In this document: positions 34,922-43,494 of the stretch, piece after piece
Layout of the letters: every line of letters starts with the position of its first letter
How positions within the stretch are numbered: the stretch's first letter is position 1
Assembly: GCA_964536025.1 (NCBI GenBank)
Contig: CAZHXA010000013.1
Span: forward strand, 1-51,417
Length of the DNA stretch: 51,417 bases
DNA from: RGIG4576 sp964536025
GTDB taxonomy: Bacteria; Bacteroidota; Bacteroidia; Bacteroidales; Muribaculaceae
Reading direction: 5' to 3'
The notes under the pieces: model-generated
Told to the model about the DNA's origin: nothing
The model's database searches: none
What the model saw: the letters and a program-made list of their open reading frames with translations, nothing else
Position numbers and translations under genes: made by a program

Positions 34922-37279
34922 TTATTCTCCGTAACCATAGCCGTAACCATAGCCGTAACCATAGCCGTAACGCTTATGCTTAGCATCCATTGGCACATCG
35001 GTAAGCAAGAAGCACATGTTCTTGATTTTAGCATCTTTGTACATTTTATCAAGCTCAGGCAAATAACGTTTATCAACTTTACCTTCACGCATTACATAAA
35101 CAGTCAAATCTACTTTGCGATTGATAATAGATGGGTCGGCAACCAAGCTGTAAGGTACCGTATCAAGTATAATAAAACTGTAATGTTCACGCAAATAATT
35201 TATTAATTCCTTGAAACGGTCGCTCAATAACAATTGAGCCGGATTAGGCGGAATAGGACCAAGAGAAATAGTATCAAGGTTAGGATGAATACATCCTTTT
35301 GTGATTATTTCTTCAACTGTTTCGGTTTTTCCCGACAAATAAGTACTTACACCTAGTTTTTTTCGTTCACCGAGATACTTTGAGAAATTACCCTTACGCA
35401 AATCTAAATCGACAGCAACAACTTTACGTCCAAATTGAGCATAAGTCAAAGCCAAATTTATTGCGACAAAACTTTTACCTTCACCCGGTATAGTAGAAGT
35501 AAATTGTATTACCGAGCCCTTACCGTCTTCACGCTTACCGAGCATATAATCAAGGTTACCGCGTACGATACGGAATGCTTCGCTTAACTTATCACGACCG
35601 GTATCGGATACAACGATTTCATCGTTTTCTTGTTCTTTATCTTTTCTTGGCAATTCTCCGATGATAGGAGCTTCACAAGCCGACTCGATGTCATGACGAT
35701 TACGCACTTTCATGTCAAGCATTCTCACCCAGAATATTAGATAAATTACACCAGCAGGAATAAGAACACCCAAGAATGCACCTATTGCAAGAATAAACAG
35801 CGTGCGAGGAGCGATAGGATTACCATCACCACCTGCTTGCTCTATGATTTTTGCATTTGGTTCGGTTATTGCCAATTGTAAAGCATTCTCTTCACGCTTG
35901 TTCAACAAATACAAGTACAATTCTTCTTTGATTTTTTGTTGACGCAAAACGTCACCTATTTCTTTTTCTTGAGCAGGAACAGAAGCAATACGACGACTTG
36001 CAAGTCTTTCCTGACTCTTGGCTTTATTCACCTTCAATTCCAAAGTTTTACTGAAATTGTCAACCGAACGCACAATATTGGCACGCATAGAAGACAAAGC
36101 TTTTGCTTGTTCGATAAGCACCGGATTGGCAGCACCCGAAGAAGTTGCCATTTTAGTATAATCCAAGTATTCTTTATTGTAGGCATCAATCAATGTATTA
36201 ATACCAATATCGGCAATACCTGTATTTGCCGGAATGAAATCGTTTTCTTTCATTCCCACAATAAAATCTCTCACATATTGCACCAATGATAATTGCATTT
36301 CGGCTTCAGCAACATTGGAAGCATATTTTGAACCTTCACCAACATAGGCAGTAGCCGCAGTTTGCAAATCGGGTATATTATTGGAGATTTTTAAATTTTC
36401 TATCTGTTTATCTATTCCACCCAAGTCTTTGCTTATGGCATTGATTCGCTCAACGATAAATGATTCGGTAGCATAAGCCACTCGATTTTTATCATTGATA
36501 GCATCATCGTTATACGCATCAATAAGGCTATTCAACACATCTTGACACATCTTATAGTTGCTGCTCGCAATCGTAAGTTGTAGAACGACAGTTTCTCTAT
36601 CAGCTTTCTTAACGTCTAATATTTTACTCAATTCAACAGCACGTCCATGAATGTTATTGACCTTTACATAAACCTTTTCTTGCAAAGATTCGGCAGAGAA
36701 ATGAGGAGTCTTAACGACTGACAATTCTCCGAATTCGGTACCTATTTTTTCGCCAAACTTTGCTTTAGTCCAAGATAAGCTGTCGGTTTCAAATTCATAT
36801 TCGGTATCGCTCAACGGCTTAACAACTATTTTCTTTGCACGCTCGGTTTTGTTAAGAGTCAATGGAGTTATCACTTCTATGGGAGATTTCCCATAGATAT
36901 TAACTTCACGCAAACCTTGCTTTATAAAATATAGGTTATTGATGTGTAATTTTTCCACAACATCATCCATGAGTTGTGTAGATTTCAACACATAAATTTC
37001 ATTTTCGACAGCACTTGATTTATTTGACATAAAACCCATGTCGGCAAACATAGCAGTAGCACTGTTTACGCCTGCATCTTCACTGGATTTTATTAAAATA
37101 AATGCAGTGGAGCTATATTCCTTTGTTCTGGATTTAGCAAAGAGCACAGCCAATGCCACACACACAACAAATGAGATAGCAAACCACACCCAATAAGTAC
37201 CACACGCTGAAAAATAATCTCTCAATGAGATTTCATTGGTAACCTCATTGTTTTCGACTTGATTGTTATATTCCTGCAT
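34922..37279 (-). CDS. Polysaccharide co-polymerase with BY-kinase domain (Wzc-like tyrosine autokinase)
   Basis: The 785-residue inner-membrane protein controls chain length and export of a surface polysaccharide. It has a Wzz-type N-terminal part with one helix (WVWFAISFVVCVALAVLFA, 30-50), a long periplasmic coiled-coil region, and a second helix near 500 (TLFILAIGAFLGVLIPAGVI). The cytoplasmic BY-kinase follows: Walker A PGEGKS with Lys602, a Walker A' in VAVDLDLRKG, Walker B FIILDTVP. The C-terminus is a string of seven Tyr alternating with Gly, the autophosphorylation cluster, encoded by a 12-base tandem repeat. No polysaccharide export or glycosyltransferase cluster adjoins it. The promoter is at 37332-37363. 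Confidence 0.92.
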   Translation of the reverse strand: MQEYNNQVENNEVTNEISLRDYFSACGTYWVWFAISFVVCVALAVLFAKSRTKEYSSTAFILIKSSEDAGVNSATAMFADMGFMSNKSSAVENEIYVLKSTQLMDDVVEKLHINNLYFIKQGLREVNIYGKSPIEVITPLTLNKTERAKKIVVKPLSDTEYEFETDSLSWTKAKFGEKIGTEFGELSVVKTPHFSAESLQEKVYVKVNNIHGRAVELSKILDVKKADRETVVLQLTIASSNYKMCQDVLNSLIDAYNDDAINDKNRVAYATESFIVERINAISKDLGGIDKQIENLKISNNIPDLQTAATAYVGEGSKYASNVAEAEMQLSLVQYVRDFIVGMKENDFIPANTGIADIGINTLIDAYNKEYLDYTKMATSSGAANPVLIEQAKALSSMRANIVRSVDNFSKTLELKVNKAKSQERLASRRIASVPAQEKEIGDVLRQQKIKEELYLYLLNKREENALQLAITEPNAKIIEQAGGDGNPIAPRTLFILAIGAFLGVLIPAGVIYLIFWVRMLDMKVRNRHDIESACEAPIIGELPRKDKEQENDEIVVSDTGRDKLSEAFRIVRGNLDYMLGKREDGKGSVIQFTSTIPGEGKSFVAINLALTYAQFGRKVVAVDLDLRKGNFSKYLGERKKLGVSTYLSGKTETVEEIITKGCIHPNLDTISLGPIPPNPAQLLLSDRFKELINYLREHYSFIILDTVPYSLVADPSIINRKVDLTVYVMREGKVDKRYLPELDKMYKDAKIKNMCFLLTDVPMDAKHKRYGYGYGYGYGYGYGE
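34928..34969. repeat. 12-bp tandem repeat coding the tyrosine tail of the BY-kinase
   Basis: On the coding strand the unit TACGGCTATGGT (Tyr-Gly-Tyr-Gly) is repeated three and a half times with no base changes before the final GGA GAA stop. Exact repetition makes copy-number change by slippage likely, which would alter the number of phosphorylatable tyrosines. Confidence 0.9.
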
Positions 37280-37331
37280 AAGAATCTCGTTAATATACTA
37301 TTTTTTCACACTTATTTCTATTAATATCGTA

Positions 37332-37363
37332 CAAATTTAATAATATTTTTCTCAAGACACAAA
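37332..37363 (-). promoter_or_regulatory. Promoter of the BY-kinase gene
   Basis: On the minus strand TTTG (37363-37360), 20 bases, TAAATTTG (37339-37332). The -33 TTTG is formed by the end of the T-run of the ino1 terminator. The leader is about 46 nt. Confidence 0.75.
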
Positions 37364-37390
37364 AAAAGAGGCATTAATAATGCCTCTTTT
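37361..37390 (-). terminator. Terminator of ino1
   Basis: GAGGCATT and AATGCCTC pair around AAT (37368-37386). On the minus strand a seven-T run follows (37367-37361), and A-rich sequence on the other side makes it bidirectional. Confidence 0.88.
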
Positions 37391-37418
37391 ATAAATTATG
37401 ATGATTTTTAATCTAAAA

Positions 37419-38726
37419 TCAATCAATTTCTTCGTCAGCTTCGTAACCACCCATTTCACGGATAGCATTCTTGAGCATAACGTATTGTTGGAACAAGTGG
37501 TTTACCGGAACTTCGTTTTGAGTGTAGTCGTGTTGAGGGCTCTTCAAGAAGAAGCTCAAGAAACGTTGTGTTCCCCAACGTCCTGCACGTGCAGCAAGGT
37601 CGCTCAACAATACCAAGTCAAGGCAAAGAGGAGCAGCCAAGATTGAGTCACGGCAAAGGAAGTTAATCTTAATTTGCATAGGGTATCCCATCCAACCGAA
37701 AATATCGATGTTATCCCAACCTTCTTTATTGTCGTTGCGAGGTGGATAATAGTTGATACGAACTTTGTGATAATAATCGGTGTACAAATCAGGTTGTTCT
37801 TCAGGAACAAGGATTGATTCCAAAGTAGACAATTTAGAAACTTCTTTTGTACGGAAGTTAGCAGGTTCGTCAAGAACCAAACCGTCACGGTTACCAAGAA
37901 TATTGGTAGAGAACCATCCAGAAAGACCCAACATACGAGTACCGATGATAGGAGCAAAACCTGATTTAACAAGAGTTTGACCTGTCTTGAAGTCTTTACC
38001 TGCGATAGGCATCTTAGTTTTTTCTGCCATTTCCCACATTGCAGGAATATCAACAGTAGTGTTAGGAGCACCCATGATAAATGGAGCACCTTCAGCCAAT
38101 GCAGCGTAAGCGTAACACATAGAAGGAGCGATGTTAGCTTTATCATCTGCTTTCATTGCAGCTTCAAGGTCAGCCAATGTATAGTGAACATCTTTATTTA
38201 CCGGAACATATACTTCGGTAGAAGCAGCCCAAAGAACAACAACACGAGAAACACCGTTTTCTTTCTTGAAGTTACGGATATCTTCGCGAATTTGTTCCAT
38301 CATATCCCAACGATCCTTAACATCTTTAACATTGTTTCCATCAAGACGCTTTGCATAGTTCTTATCAAAAGCAGCCTTCATAGGAACAATCTTAACCAAT
38401 TCGTCTTTTACTGGTTCGATGTCTTTTTCTTTCAACACTTCAGCGTTGATAGCAGATTCGTAAGCATTAGCAGGATAAACATCCCAAGCACCGAACACGA
38501 TATCGTTCAAAGAAGCTACAGGCACGATTTCGTTGTATTTAAGATACTTTTTGTCAGCACCTTTACCTACACGAATCTTATCATATTGAGTCATAGAACC
38601 AACCGGTTTAGCCAAGCCTTTGCGAGCCATCAAAACACCGGTCATAAAAGTTGTACTTACAGCACCAAGTCCAACAACCAATACACCTAATTTGCCGTCA
38701 GCCTTTTGCACTTTACATTTTTCCAT
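37419..38726 (-). CDS. ino1: Inositol-3-phosphate synthase (MIPS)
   Basis: This enzyme converts glucose-6-phosphate to 1L-myo-inositol-3-phosphate with NAD. The 435-residue protein has the NAD-binding GVLVVGLGAVSTTFMTG near residue 15, VVVLWAASTEVYVP, CYAYAALAEGAPFIMGAPNT and the catalytic DFKTGQTLVKSGFAPIIGTR segment, followed by SYNYYPPRNDNK-like NYYPPRNDNKEGWDNIDIFG, all Ino1 signatures. It supplies the head group for the inositol lipids made by the genes at 39092-43404. It is separated from that operon by 365 bases and probably has its own promoter (a one-mismatch -7 box TTTATTTG at 38772-38779). Confidence 0.96.
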   Translation of the reverse strand: MEKCKVQKADGKLGVLVVGLGAVSTTFMTGVLMARKGLAKPVGSMTQYDKIRVGKGADKKYLKYNEIVPVASLNDIVFGAWDVYPANAYESAINAEVLKEKDIEPVKDELVKIVPMKAAFDKNYAKRLDGNNVKDVKDRWDMMEQIREDIRNFKKENGVSRVVVLWAASTEVYVPVNKDVHYTLADLEAAMKADDKANIAPSMCYAYAALAEGAPFIMGAPNTTVDIPAMWEMAEKTKMPIAGKDFKTGQTLVKSGFAPIIGTRMLGLSGWFSTNILGNRDGLVLDEPANFRTKEVSKLSTLESILVPEEQPDLYTDYYHKVRINYYPPRNDNKEGWDNIDIFGWMGYPMQIKINFLCRDSILAAPLCLDLVLLSDLAARAGRWGTQRFLSFFLKSPQHDYTQNEVPVNHLFQQYVMLKNAIREMGGYEADEEID

Positions 38727-39091
38727 AATTTTCTTACTTTAATATATTATGTTTAAATTTATTTTCACTTTCAAATAAAGCCCAAAAACTTAATCAAGTC
38801 ACATCAACACACAAGAATAATTTCAATATCATCTACCTTTTTTATGCGTTTTTCGTTAAACTACTCTATATAAGGTAAATAGCTATTAAAATTACCACTT
38901 TTGCGAGGACAATCGACCTACTTTTGCACTCCTCTTTTGAAAATCGGCGTAAAATTATTATATATTTTCTAATTAGAAAAATTATTTAAAGAATTTCCTT
39001 CTTATGCTTTTGTTAAATTCTACAAACAGAGCTTTATTTTAGTAAATAAAACACAAAATCAGGGGTTTTGTTCTACTTTTAAGTTAAAATA
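38727..39091. other. Intergenic region between ino1 and the HAD gene
   Basis: No gene is visible. It holds a weak ino1 -7 candidate (38772-38779, minus strand TTTATTTG), a perfect 16-base palindrome TTTTCTAATTAGAAAA (38965-38980) that could be an operator, and an isolated plus-strand TACTTTTG (38919-38926) with no gene after it. There is no strong terminator for the HAD gene. Confidence 0.5.
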
Positions 39092-39808
39092 CTATAATAT
39101 AGCATTAAATAATTCATTCATACTTTTTATTATAAAGGTAGCACGCGGTTTTATGGGTTCATTACCCCATAAATAACATTTAAGCCAAGCTGTTTTACAA
39201 CCGAGCGACATAGCCGGTTCTATATCCTTGCGATAATTATCACCTACGACCAAAATGTTCTTTGCGTCAACTTTTAAAGCATTTATTCCGAGTTGGAAGA
39301 TATTTTTATCGGGTTTTCTAACACCCACAACTGCACTTTCTATTACACCCGAGAAATATTCAGACAATTTAAAATCGGCTAAAACCGAGTTAAGATTTCC
39401 ATAAAAGTTACTGACAATCACCATCGGATAACGCTCTTTCAATGCTTTAAGCAACGGTCGAACTTCCTCAATACACTGCTTGGCACTATTATAGCAATAT
39501 TCGGTAATAAGAGAAAGTTTAGCACATATATCAACTTTGGGTAAAAAGTCCATAGCCTCCAAATAAAGCAATTGACTATACACTTTTACTGAAATCATTT
39601 CCTTAAAATCATATTCCGGCTTCACAAGAGAGCGTTTGGCCAACAAACGTTCGGTAAACACATAGGCTTTCATAAAGCAAGGCTTATCAATAGGCACCTC
39701 AGCTTTAACATAGCCTTGCCATATAATTTCACTCCAATGTACACCTTTACTATCAAGTGTACCACCATAATCGAAAATAATTCCTTTTATATTACTTAAA
39801 TCTTTCAC
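39092..39808 (-). CDS. HAD-superfamily hydrolase in the inositol-lipid operon
   Basis: The 238-residue cytoplasmic protein has a HAD core: motif I IIFDYGGTLDS, motif II VIVSNFYG, motif III Lys in VGVRKPDKNIF and motif IV ILVVGDNYRKDIEPAMSLG. In motif I the second acidic residue of the usual DxDGT is Gly (DYGGT), which in phosphatases acts as general acid/base; hydrolase families with this variant exist, so activity is possible but not certain. The cap is helical (C1 type). The gene overlaps the preceding phosphotransferase by 17 bases and ends the operon. A phosphatase for an inositol or glycerol phosphate intermediate is the natural guess. Confidence 0.85.
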   Translation of the reverse strand: MKDLSNIKGIIFDYGGTLDSKGVHWSEIIWQGYVKAEVPIDKPCFMKAYVFTERLLAKRSLVKPEYDFKEMISVKVYSQLLYLEAMDFLPKVDICAKLSLITEYCYNSAKQCIEEVRPLLKALKERYPMVIVSNFYGNLNSVLADFKLSEYFSGVIESAVVGVRKPDKNIFQLGINALKVDAKNILVVGDNYRKDIEPAMSLGCKTAWLKCYLWGNEPIKPRATFIIKSMNELFNAIL

Positions 39809-40739
39809 GCCTCAACTCCATTACAAATACATCACATATATATTCATGACGCTTTATCATATATATAAGCATAATATTAAGCACCGTCAATTCAAACAAA
39901 AAATATAAATATGGCATTTTAATGGTTATGGATATGAAAAGTACAATTATACGCATATTGAAAGTAAGCATATTTGTGTATTTCATCAATGGCTTACTCT
40001 TTTCTCTAAACGCATCGCGAAACGATTGAGGAATGTTCCCTTTATAACGATTTTGCAATTCGGCACGCAACATTTGCATGCAAGGAGTGAATTTCTCTTG
40101 ATTGGCAGTATAGTGACGATATAAAAACAATGCCGTTTTTGTCCAAAACTGTTTTCTCCACGACAATTCTTTCAATCGTTCATCAAGCACTATACAGCTA
40201 TCTAATTCGCTCTCCGATTCACCTTTTAAAAAGTATAAGTGAAATTGGCGATAATAATCGGCAGTAGCAGCTTGCTTCGCATGAAAGATACCGGCAAAAA
40301 CAGCTATTACCCATATCATCCACCTACTTTCAGCAAAAACCGCATCGGTTTCGTTTACTCTGAAACATATTGCCACATAAATAGCAATAAACCAAAAATC
40401 TCCACTCATTCCATCGAGTATTCTACCTAATTTAGAATATTGCTTTGTCATACGTGCCAATTGTCCATCGGCACTATCAAACAAATTTGCCCAAACAATC
40501 AATAGAATACCTACATAATTAAGCAATACAAGCTCTCCATGAAAATACAACAAAATGCCACCGGCAACGCCTAAAAATATACTTGCAATGGTTATGGCAT
40601 TAGGAGTTATCCCCAATTTGCTACACAAGACAGCACATAAATAGCCTAAAGGACGATAAAACGCAAGATCGATAAACTCCTCAGTGTCCATCGACTTCAA
40701 GCTCTTTAAATACTGCTCTTTAATCTTATTAAAAACCAT
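39792..40739 (-). CDS. CDP-alcohol phosphotransferase with divergent active-site motif
   Basis: The 315-residue integral membrane enzyme belongs to the family joining a CDP-activated lipid or alcohol to a second alcohol. The signature DSADGQLARMTKQYSKLGRI is followed by LDGMSGD: Asp88, Asp91 and Asp109 fit, but four residues instead of three separate Asp109 from the last Asp (114). A soluble C-terminal extension (about 170-260) distinguishes it from typical 200-residue members. I start at ATG 40739; a TTG at 40787 overlaps the PAP2 stop (TTGA) and would add 16 residues. It is the second such enzyme in this operon and its substrate is unknown. Confidence 0.85.
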   Translation of the reverse strand: MVFNKIKEQYLKSLKSMDTEEFIDLAFYRPLGYLCAVLCSKLGITPNAITIASIFLGVAGGILLYFHGELVLLNYVGILLIVWANLFDSADGQLARMTKQYSKLGRILDGMSGDFWFIAIYVAICFRVNETDAVFAESRWMIWVIAVFAGIFHAKQAATADYYRQFHLYFLKGESESELDSCIVLDERLKELSWRKQFWTKTALFLYRHYTANQEKFTPCMQMLRAELQNRYKGNIPQSFRDAFREKSKPLMKYTNMLTFNMRIIVLFISITIKMPYLYFLFELTVLNIMLIYMIKRHEYICDVFVMELRRERFK

Positions 40740-40783
40740 AGTCAACAAGGTTTTTAGATTGGGAACTTTTATTAAAATATCAA

Positions 40784-41719
40784 TCAAGATACATATTTAA
40801 TGTACCCGTCAACAAATTTAGCGAATTTATTCCACTTCATCAAGCACTTTTCAAACAAGAAGATACCTAAACACGCACAACTTGCACCCAAAATCACATC
40901 TATCAAATAATGATGGAATGAATAAACAGCGGTAAACCATATACCCAATACTATGATAAAGAAAATAAATCTCAACCAATTAGGACATTTGGCTTGCAAT
41001 GAATAATAGAAAGCTATTACCATATAGGCTGAATGTAATGAAGGTACAGCAGCAAATACATTGGAATTTCGAGAATACAAAAAATCAAAAACAGGAAATC
41101 CTATCATCTCGTCAAAGCGTCCCAATCCTGCTACATTTCCAAGCGTTCCGGGTATTACATCAAATCCATGATTTGCTACATACCACGGTGGTGCAGCCGG
41201 ATGTATATAATAACCGGCAAAGCCTATTAAATTCACAAACAAGAAAACTAAAGCAAAATGCAAATACACTTTACGCTGGTGAGCAAAATACAAGCCTATT
41301 CCGAAAATTATAGGAACCGGAACCCAACACAAATAAAATACGCCTGCCATAAAATCCATAACTTTACAATTATGCAAGCCAAAAAATTCGTTAGGCGTAA
41401 CAACTCCGTTACCCACAGAAATGCCAAACAAAGCTTTCTCGGTTTCATAAAGCCCGCGTACATCAACCGGATTTACTTCATAATTAGGTAATATGTTCAT
41501 CCAATCATAAGAAATGGCAAACACAGCAAACGGCATCAGGGCTACAACCAACTTTCTACTCTGTTCCGATGCAAGGAACATTGAAGCTATAAGTATAGCA
41601 AGTACCGGATGTTCGGGTCTAAATCCCACAAAAACGACTGTAACGACAAGCCACAAGAGCAGGCATAACGCCAACACATACATTTCCTTGCGTGACGGCA
41701 GTCCAAACAATTTTGTCAT
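40784..41719 (-). CDS. AUR1-like PAP2 enzyme, probable inositol phosphorylceramide synthase
   Basis: The 311-residue membrane protein has about seven helices. It carries AUR1-type motifs: YYIHPAAPPWY (170-180), VPSLHSAY (225-232) and AVYSFHHYLIDV (264-275), giving the His229, His270, Asp274 triad. Fungal AUR1 and described Bacteroidetes homologues move phosphoinositol from phosphatidylinositol to ceramide, the latter made by Bacteroidales that contain sphingolipids. Its place between two CDP-alcohol phosphotransferases near ino1 strongly supports this. The frame reaches 41821 but overlaps the preceding gene; ATG 41719, 10 bases after that gene's stop, is the better start. A generic PAP2 phosphatase is the alternative. 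Confidence 0.85.
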   Translation of the reverse strand: MTKLFGLPSRKEMYVLALCLLLWLVVTVVFVGFRPEHPVLAILIASMFLASEQSRKLVVALMPFAVFAISYDWMNILPNYEVNPVDVRGLYETEKALFGISVGNGVVTPNEFFGLHNCKVMDFMAGVFYLCWVPVPIIFGIGLYFAHQRKVYLHFALVFLFVNLIGFAGYYIHPAAPPWYVANHGFDVIPGTLGNVAGLGRFDEMIGFPVFDFLYSRNSNVFAAVPSLHSAYMVIAFYYSLQAKCPNWLRFIFFIIVLGIWFTAVYSFHHYLIDVILGASCACLGIFLFEKCLMKWNKFAKFVDGYIKYVS

Positions 41720-41729
41720 AAACGTTTTT

Positions 41730-42419
41730 TTATTTTTTATTTTCCAACTGTTTGCGACAATGTGCAATTCTTGCAAATGCCGTAATATTAGCAAGCACAG
41801 CGATAATCCCCATCGCAACAATTAAAATCAAAACAGGGTCAAAACACACGGTTTCGGCACAGCTACCATAAACGCCACATGCTATGGCACCCAAACAAGT
41901 AACCACAACTCTTTCGGGACGTTGCATAAGTCCTATTTTACATTCAATATCAAGACCTTCGGCACGAGCTCTTACATAGCTCACCATCAAAGAACCTACC
42001 AATGCAGCAAATGTGATTATAGACCCAGCCAAATAACCTCCTGACATAAGCATATAACACACACCACCCAAAGTAACCAATTCGCTATATCGATCCAACA
42101 CCGAATCATACATTGCACCAAATGTGGTCTGCATATTACCTATACGAGCCACTTGACCGTCAAACATATCAAGCAAAGATGATAAAATAAGAACAAGACC
42201 TGCTATCCAAACAAGATCAAAATCAATCGCTCCTTCATTTTTTAGTGCAGCATACACAAAAATGACAGCAGCAACCAAATTACCTAAAAAGCCCATTGTA
42301 GTAACTACATTAGGGGTAATTCCTATTTTTATCAACCCATGCACCAATGGATTTATAACTTTATAAATCCCTAATTGCAATGCGTCACGCATTTTATTGA
42401 ATGTACTTTTATTTTCCAT
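41730..42419 (-). CDS. CDP-alcohol phosphotransferase, probable phosphatidylinositol-phosphate synthase
   Basis: The 229-residue membrane enzyme has the full signature D-x2-DG-x2-AR-x8-G-x3-D-x3-D: DMFDGQVARIGNMQTTFGAM followed by YDSVLDR. It begins with a cytoplasmic helix typical of PgsA/PIPS (LVHGLIKIGITPNVVTTMGF). With inositol-3-phosphate from Ino1 and a PgpA phosphatase encoded just upstream, the likely reaction is CDP-diacylglycerol plus inositol phosphate to phosphatidylinositol phosphate. Phosphatidylglycerophosphate synthesis is the alternative. It starts 1 base after the gtrA stop, in a tight operon. Confidence 0.88.
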   Translation of the reverse strand: MENKSTFNKMRDALQLGIYKVINPLVHGLIKIGITPNVVTTMGFLGNLVAAVIFVYAALKNEGAIDFDLVWIAGLVLILSSLLDMFDGQVARIGNMQTTFGAMYDSVLDRYSELVTLGGVCYMLMSGGYLAGSIITFAALVGSLMVSYVRARAEGLDIECKIGLMQRPERVVVTCLGAIACGVYGSCAETVCFDPVLILIVAMGIIAVLANITAFARIAHCRKQLENKK

Positions 42420-42420
42420 T

Positions 42421-42924
42421 TTAATGTTTTATTTTAGTCGTAACTTTTTTTACTTTATCCTTTATTCGCACGTTACTGAACACAAAATAACGTTGTAACA
42501 TAAAATTCCATAATATCGAAACCACCAAAGACACGCCCAATCGAGCTATTGTAAATCGCACCTCTTCCACTACGTTAAATTGGTCCAAAAGTGTTGACGC
42601 ACGCAATAGATTTGTTACAAATTCGGTTCCATATACATTTAAAAAGAAACTTCCCAGCCACACAAGAAGATATTTCAATGCTACCGAACGATAACTGCAA
42701 TCTTCGGGACGGAAAGTCCATTTATAATTTATACAACAATTCACGACGCCTCCGGCTATCGCACCTACGGCTGTCGCATATTTTGCTTCAAAGCCTACCC
42801 ATGTAAAAAACACAAAACTCAATAGGAAGTCGGTCCACGACGCAATTTGCGATGAAACCGAAGCCTTGATAAAAAGGAATAAACCTCTACCCTTCTTTTT
42901 TATTTTTTTTTTCGATTCCTCCAT
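42421..42924 (-). CDS. GtrA-like membrane protein
   Basis: The 167-residue protein of the GtrA family (PF04138) has a basic start (EESKKKIKKKGRG) and four hydrophobic helices, with the family patterns SSQIASWTDFLLSFVFFTWV, GGVVNCCINYKWTFRPED and ILWNFMLQRYFVFSN. GtrA proteins are thought to flip polyprenyl-linked sugars or other lipid-linked groups across the inner membrane. In this operon a lipid-translocation role for an inositol lipid or its precursor is an attractive inference without proof. The start lies 3 bases after the pgpA stop. Confidence 0.87.
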   Translation of the reverse strand: MEESKKKIKKKGRGLFLFIKASVSSQIASWTDFLLSFVFFTWVGFEAKYATAVGAIAGGVVNCCINYKWTFRPEDCSYRSVALKYLLVWLGSFFLNVYGTEFVTNLLRASTLLDQFNVVEEVRFTIARLGVSLVVSILWNFMLQRYFVFSNVRIKDKVKKVTTKIKH

Positions 42925-42927
42925 CGA

Positions 42928-43404
42928 TTAAATCAAACTGTTTACTATCAGCATTATTATCGCTGCATAAATACCCGATAATATATCATCTGCCATTATA
43001 CCATAACCACCTTTAAGTTTTTCCATGCTACGCACTCCCAAAGGCTTAACTATATCAAAAAAGCGAAAAAGCACGAACGCCACCAACACATAGCCCCAAT
43101 GCCCCTCGGCGGGTACTGCCAACAGCGTAATCCACTCTCCTACAGTTTCATCCATTACCACTCTTGACGGGTCTTCACCCCAATAACGTTCGCTTATCGT
43201 TGCCGACCACGTTCCCAACACGGTAAACACAGCTATCAATCCGGCAAGCGTTAATTGTAAGGTATAATAATCATTCAAGCAATAGTACAAAATATACCAT
43301 ATAACGATGGCAAACAAAGCACCCATAGTTCCCGGAGCAACAGGAGAGAATCCGGCTCCGAAACTTGTAGCTATAAGTTTATGAAACAAAGGAAACTTTT
43401 TCAT
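42928..43404 (-). CDS. pgpA: Phosphatidylglycerophosphatase A family enzyme, probable phosphatidylinositol-phosphate phosphatase
   Basis: The 158-residue membrane protein of the PgpA family has ATSFGAGFSPVAPGTMGALF at the start, the metal-binding DETVGEWITL and FRFFDIVKPLGVRSMEKLKG in the middle, and the GGYGIMADDILSGIYAA terminus. E. coli PgpA dephosphorylates phosphatidylglycerophosphate; in Bacteroides inositol-lipid clusters a PgpA-type enzyme is the expected phosphatase for phosphatidylinositol phosphate. The frame extends to 43452 but crosses the promoter box; I choose ATG 43404 (ATG 43410 is possible). It is the first gene after the promoter at 43430-43437. Confidence 0.88.
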   Translation of the reverse strand: MKKFPLFHKLIATSFGAGFSPVAPGTMGALFAIVIWYILYYCLNDYYTLQLTLAGLIAVFTVLGTWSATISERYWGEDPSRVVMDETVGEWITLLAVPAEGHWGYVLVAFVLFRFFDIVKPLGVRSMEKLKGGYGIMADDILSGIYAAIIMLIVNSLI

Positions 43405-43429
43405 TATCATTATTTTTAAAAACAACTTG

Positions 43430-43437
43430 CAAAAGTA
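43430..43437 (-). promoter_or_regulatory. -7 element of the pgpA-to-HAD operon
   Basis: TACTTTTG on the minus strand, 26 bases before the pgpA start, in the 90-base gap after the ATP-grasp gene. The -33 region (TTTTCTG) is only a partial match. It may divide the long minus-strand run into two transcripts. Confidence 0.6.
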
Positions 43438-43494
43438 CAAATAATATTTCAATTGCAGAAAACATGTACAGACTTACACCGTTCTTACCGGCTA

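Noticed and set aside
37977..38690. Long plus-strand frame of 237 codons opposite ino1
   Set aside because: Antisense shadow of a well-conserved gene; low-complexity Ser/Phe/Ile-rich translation with no domain pattern.
38919..38926. Plus-strand TACTTTTG as an orphan promoter
   Set aside because: The nearest TTTG is only 15 bases upstream, and no gene or terminator follows on that strand.
41720..41821. 34 extra residues before the AUR1-like protein
   Set aside because: They overlap the end of the preceding phosphotransferase gene in another frame and do not look conserved.
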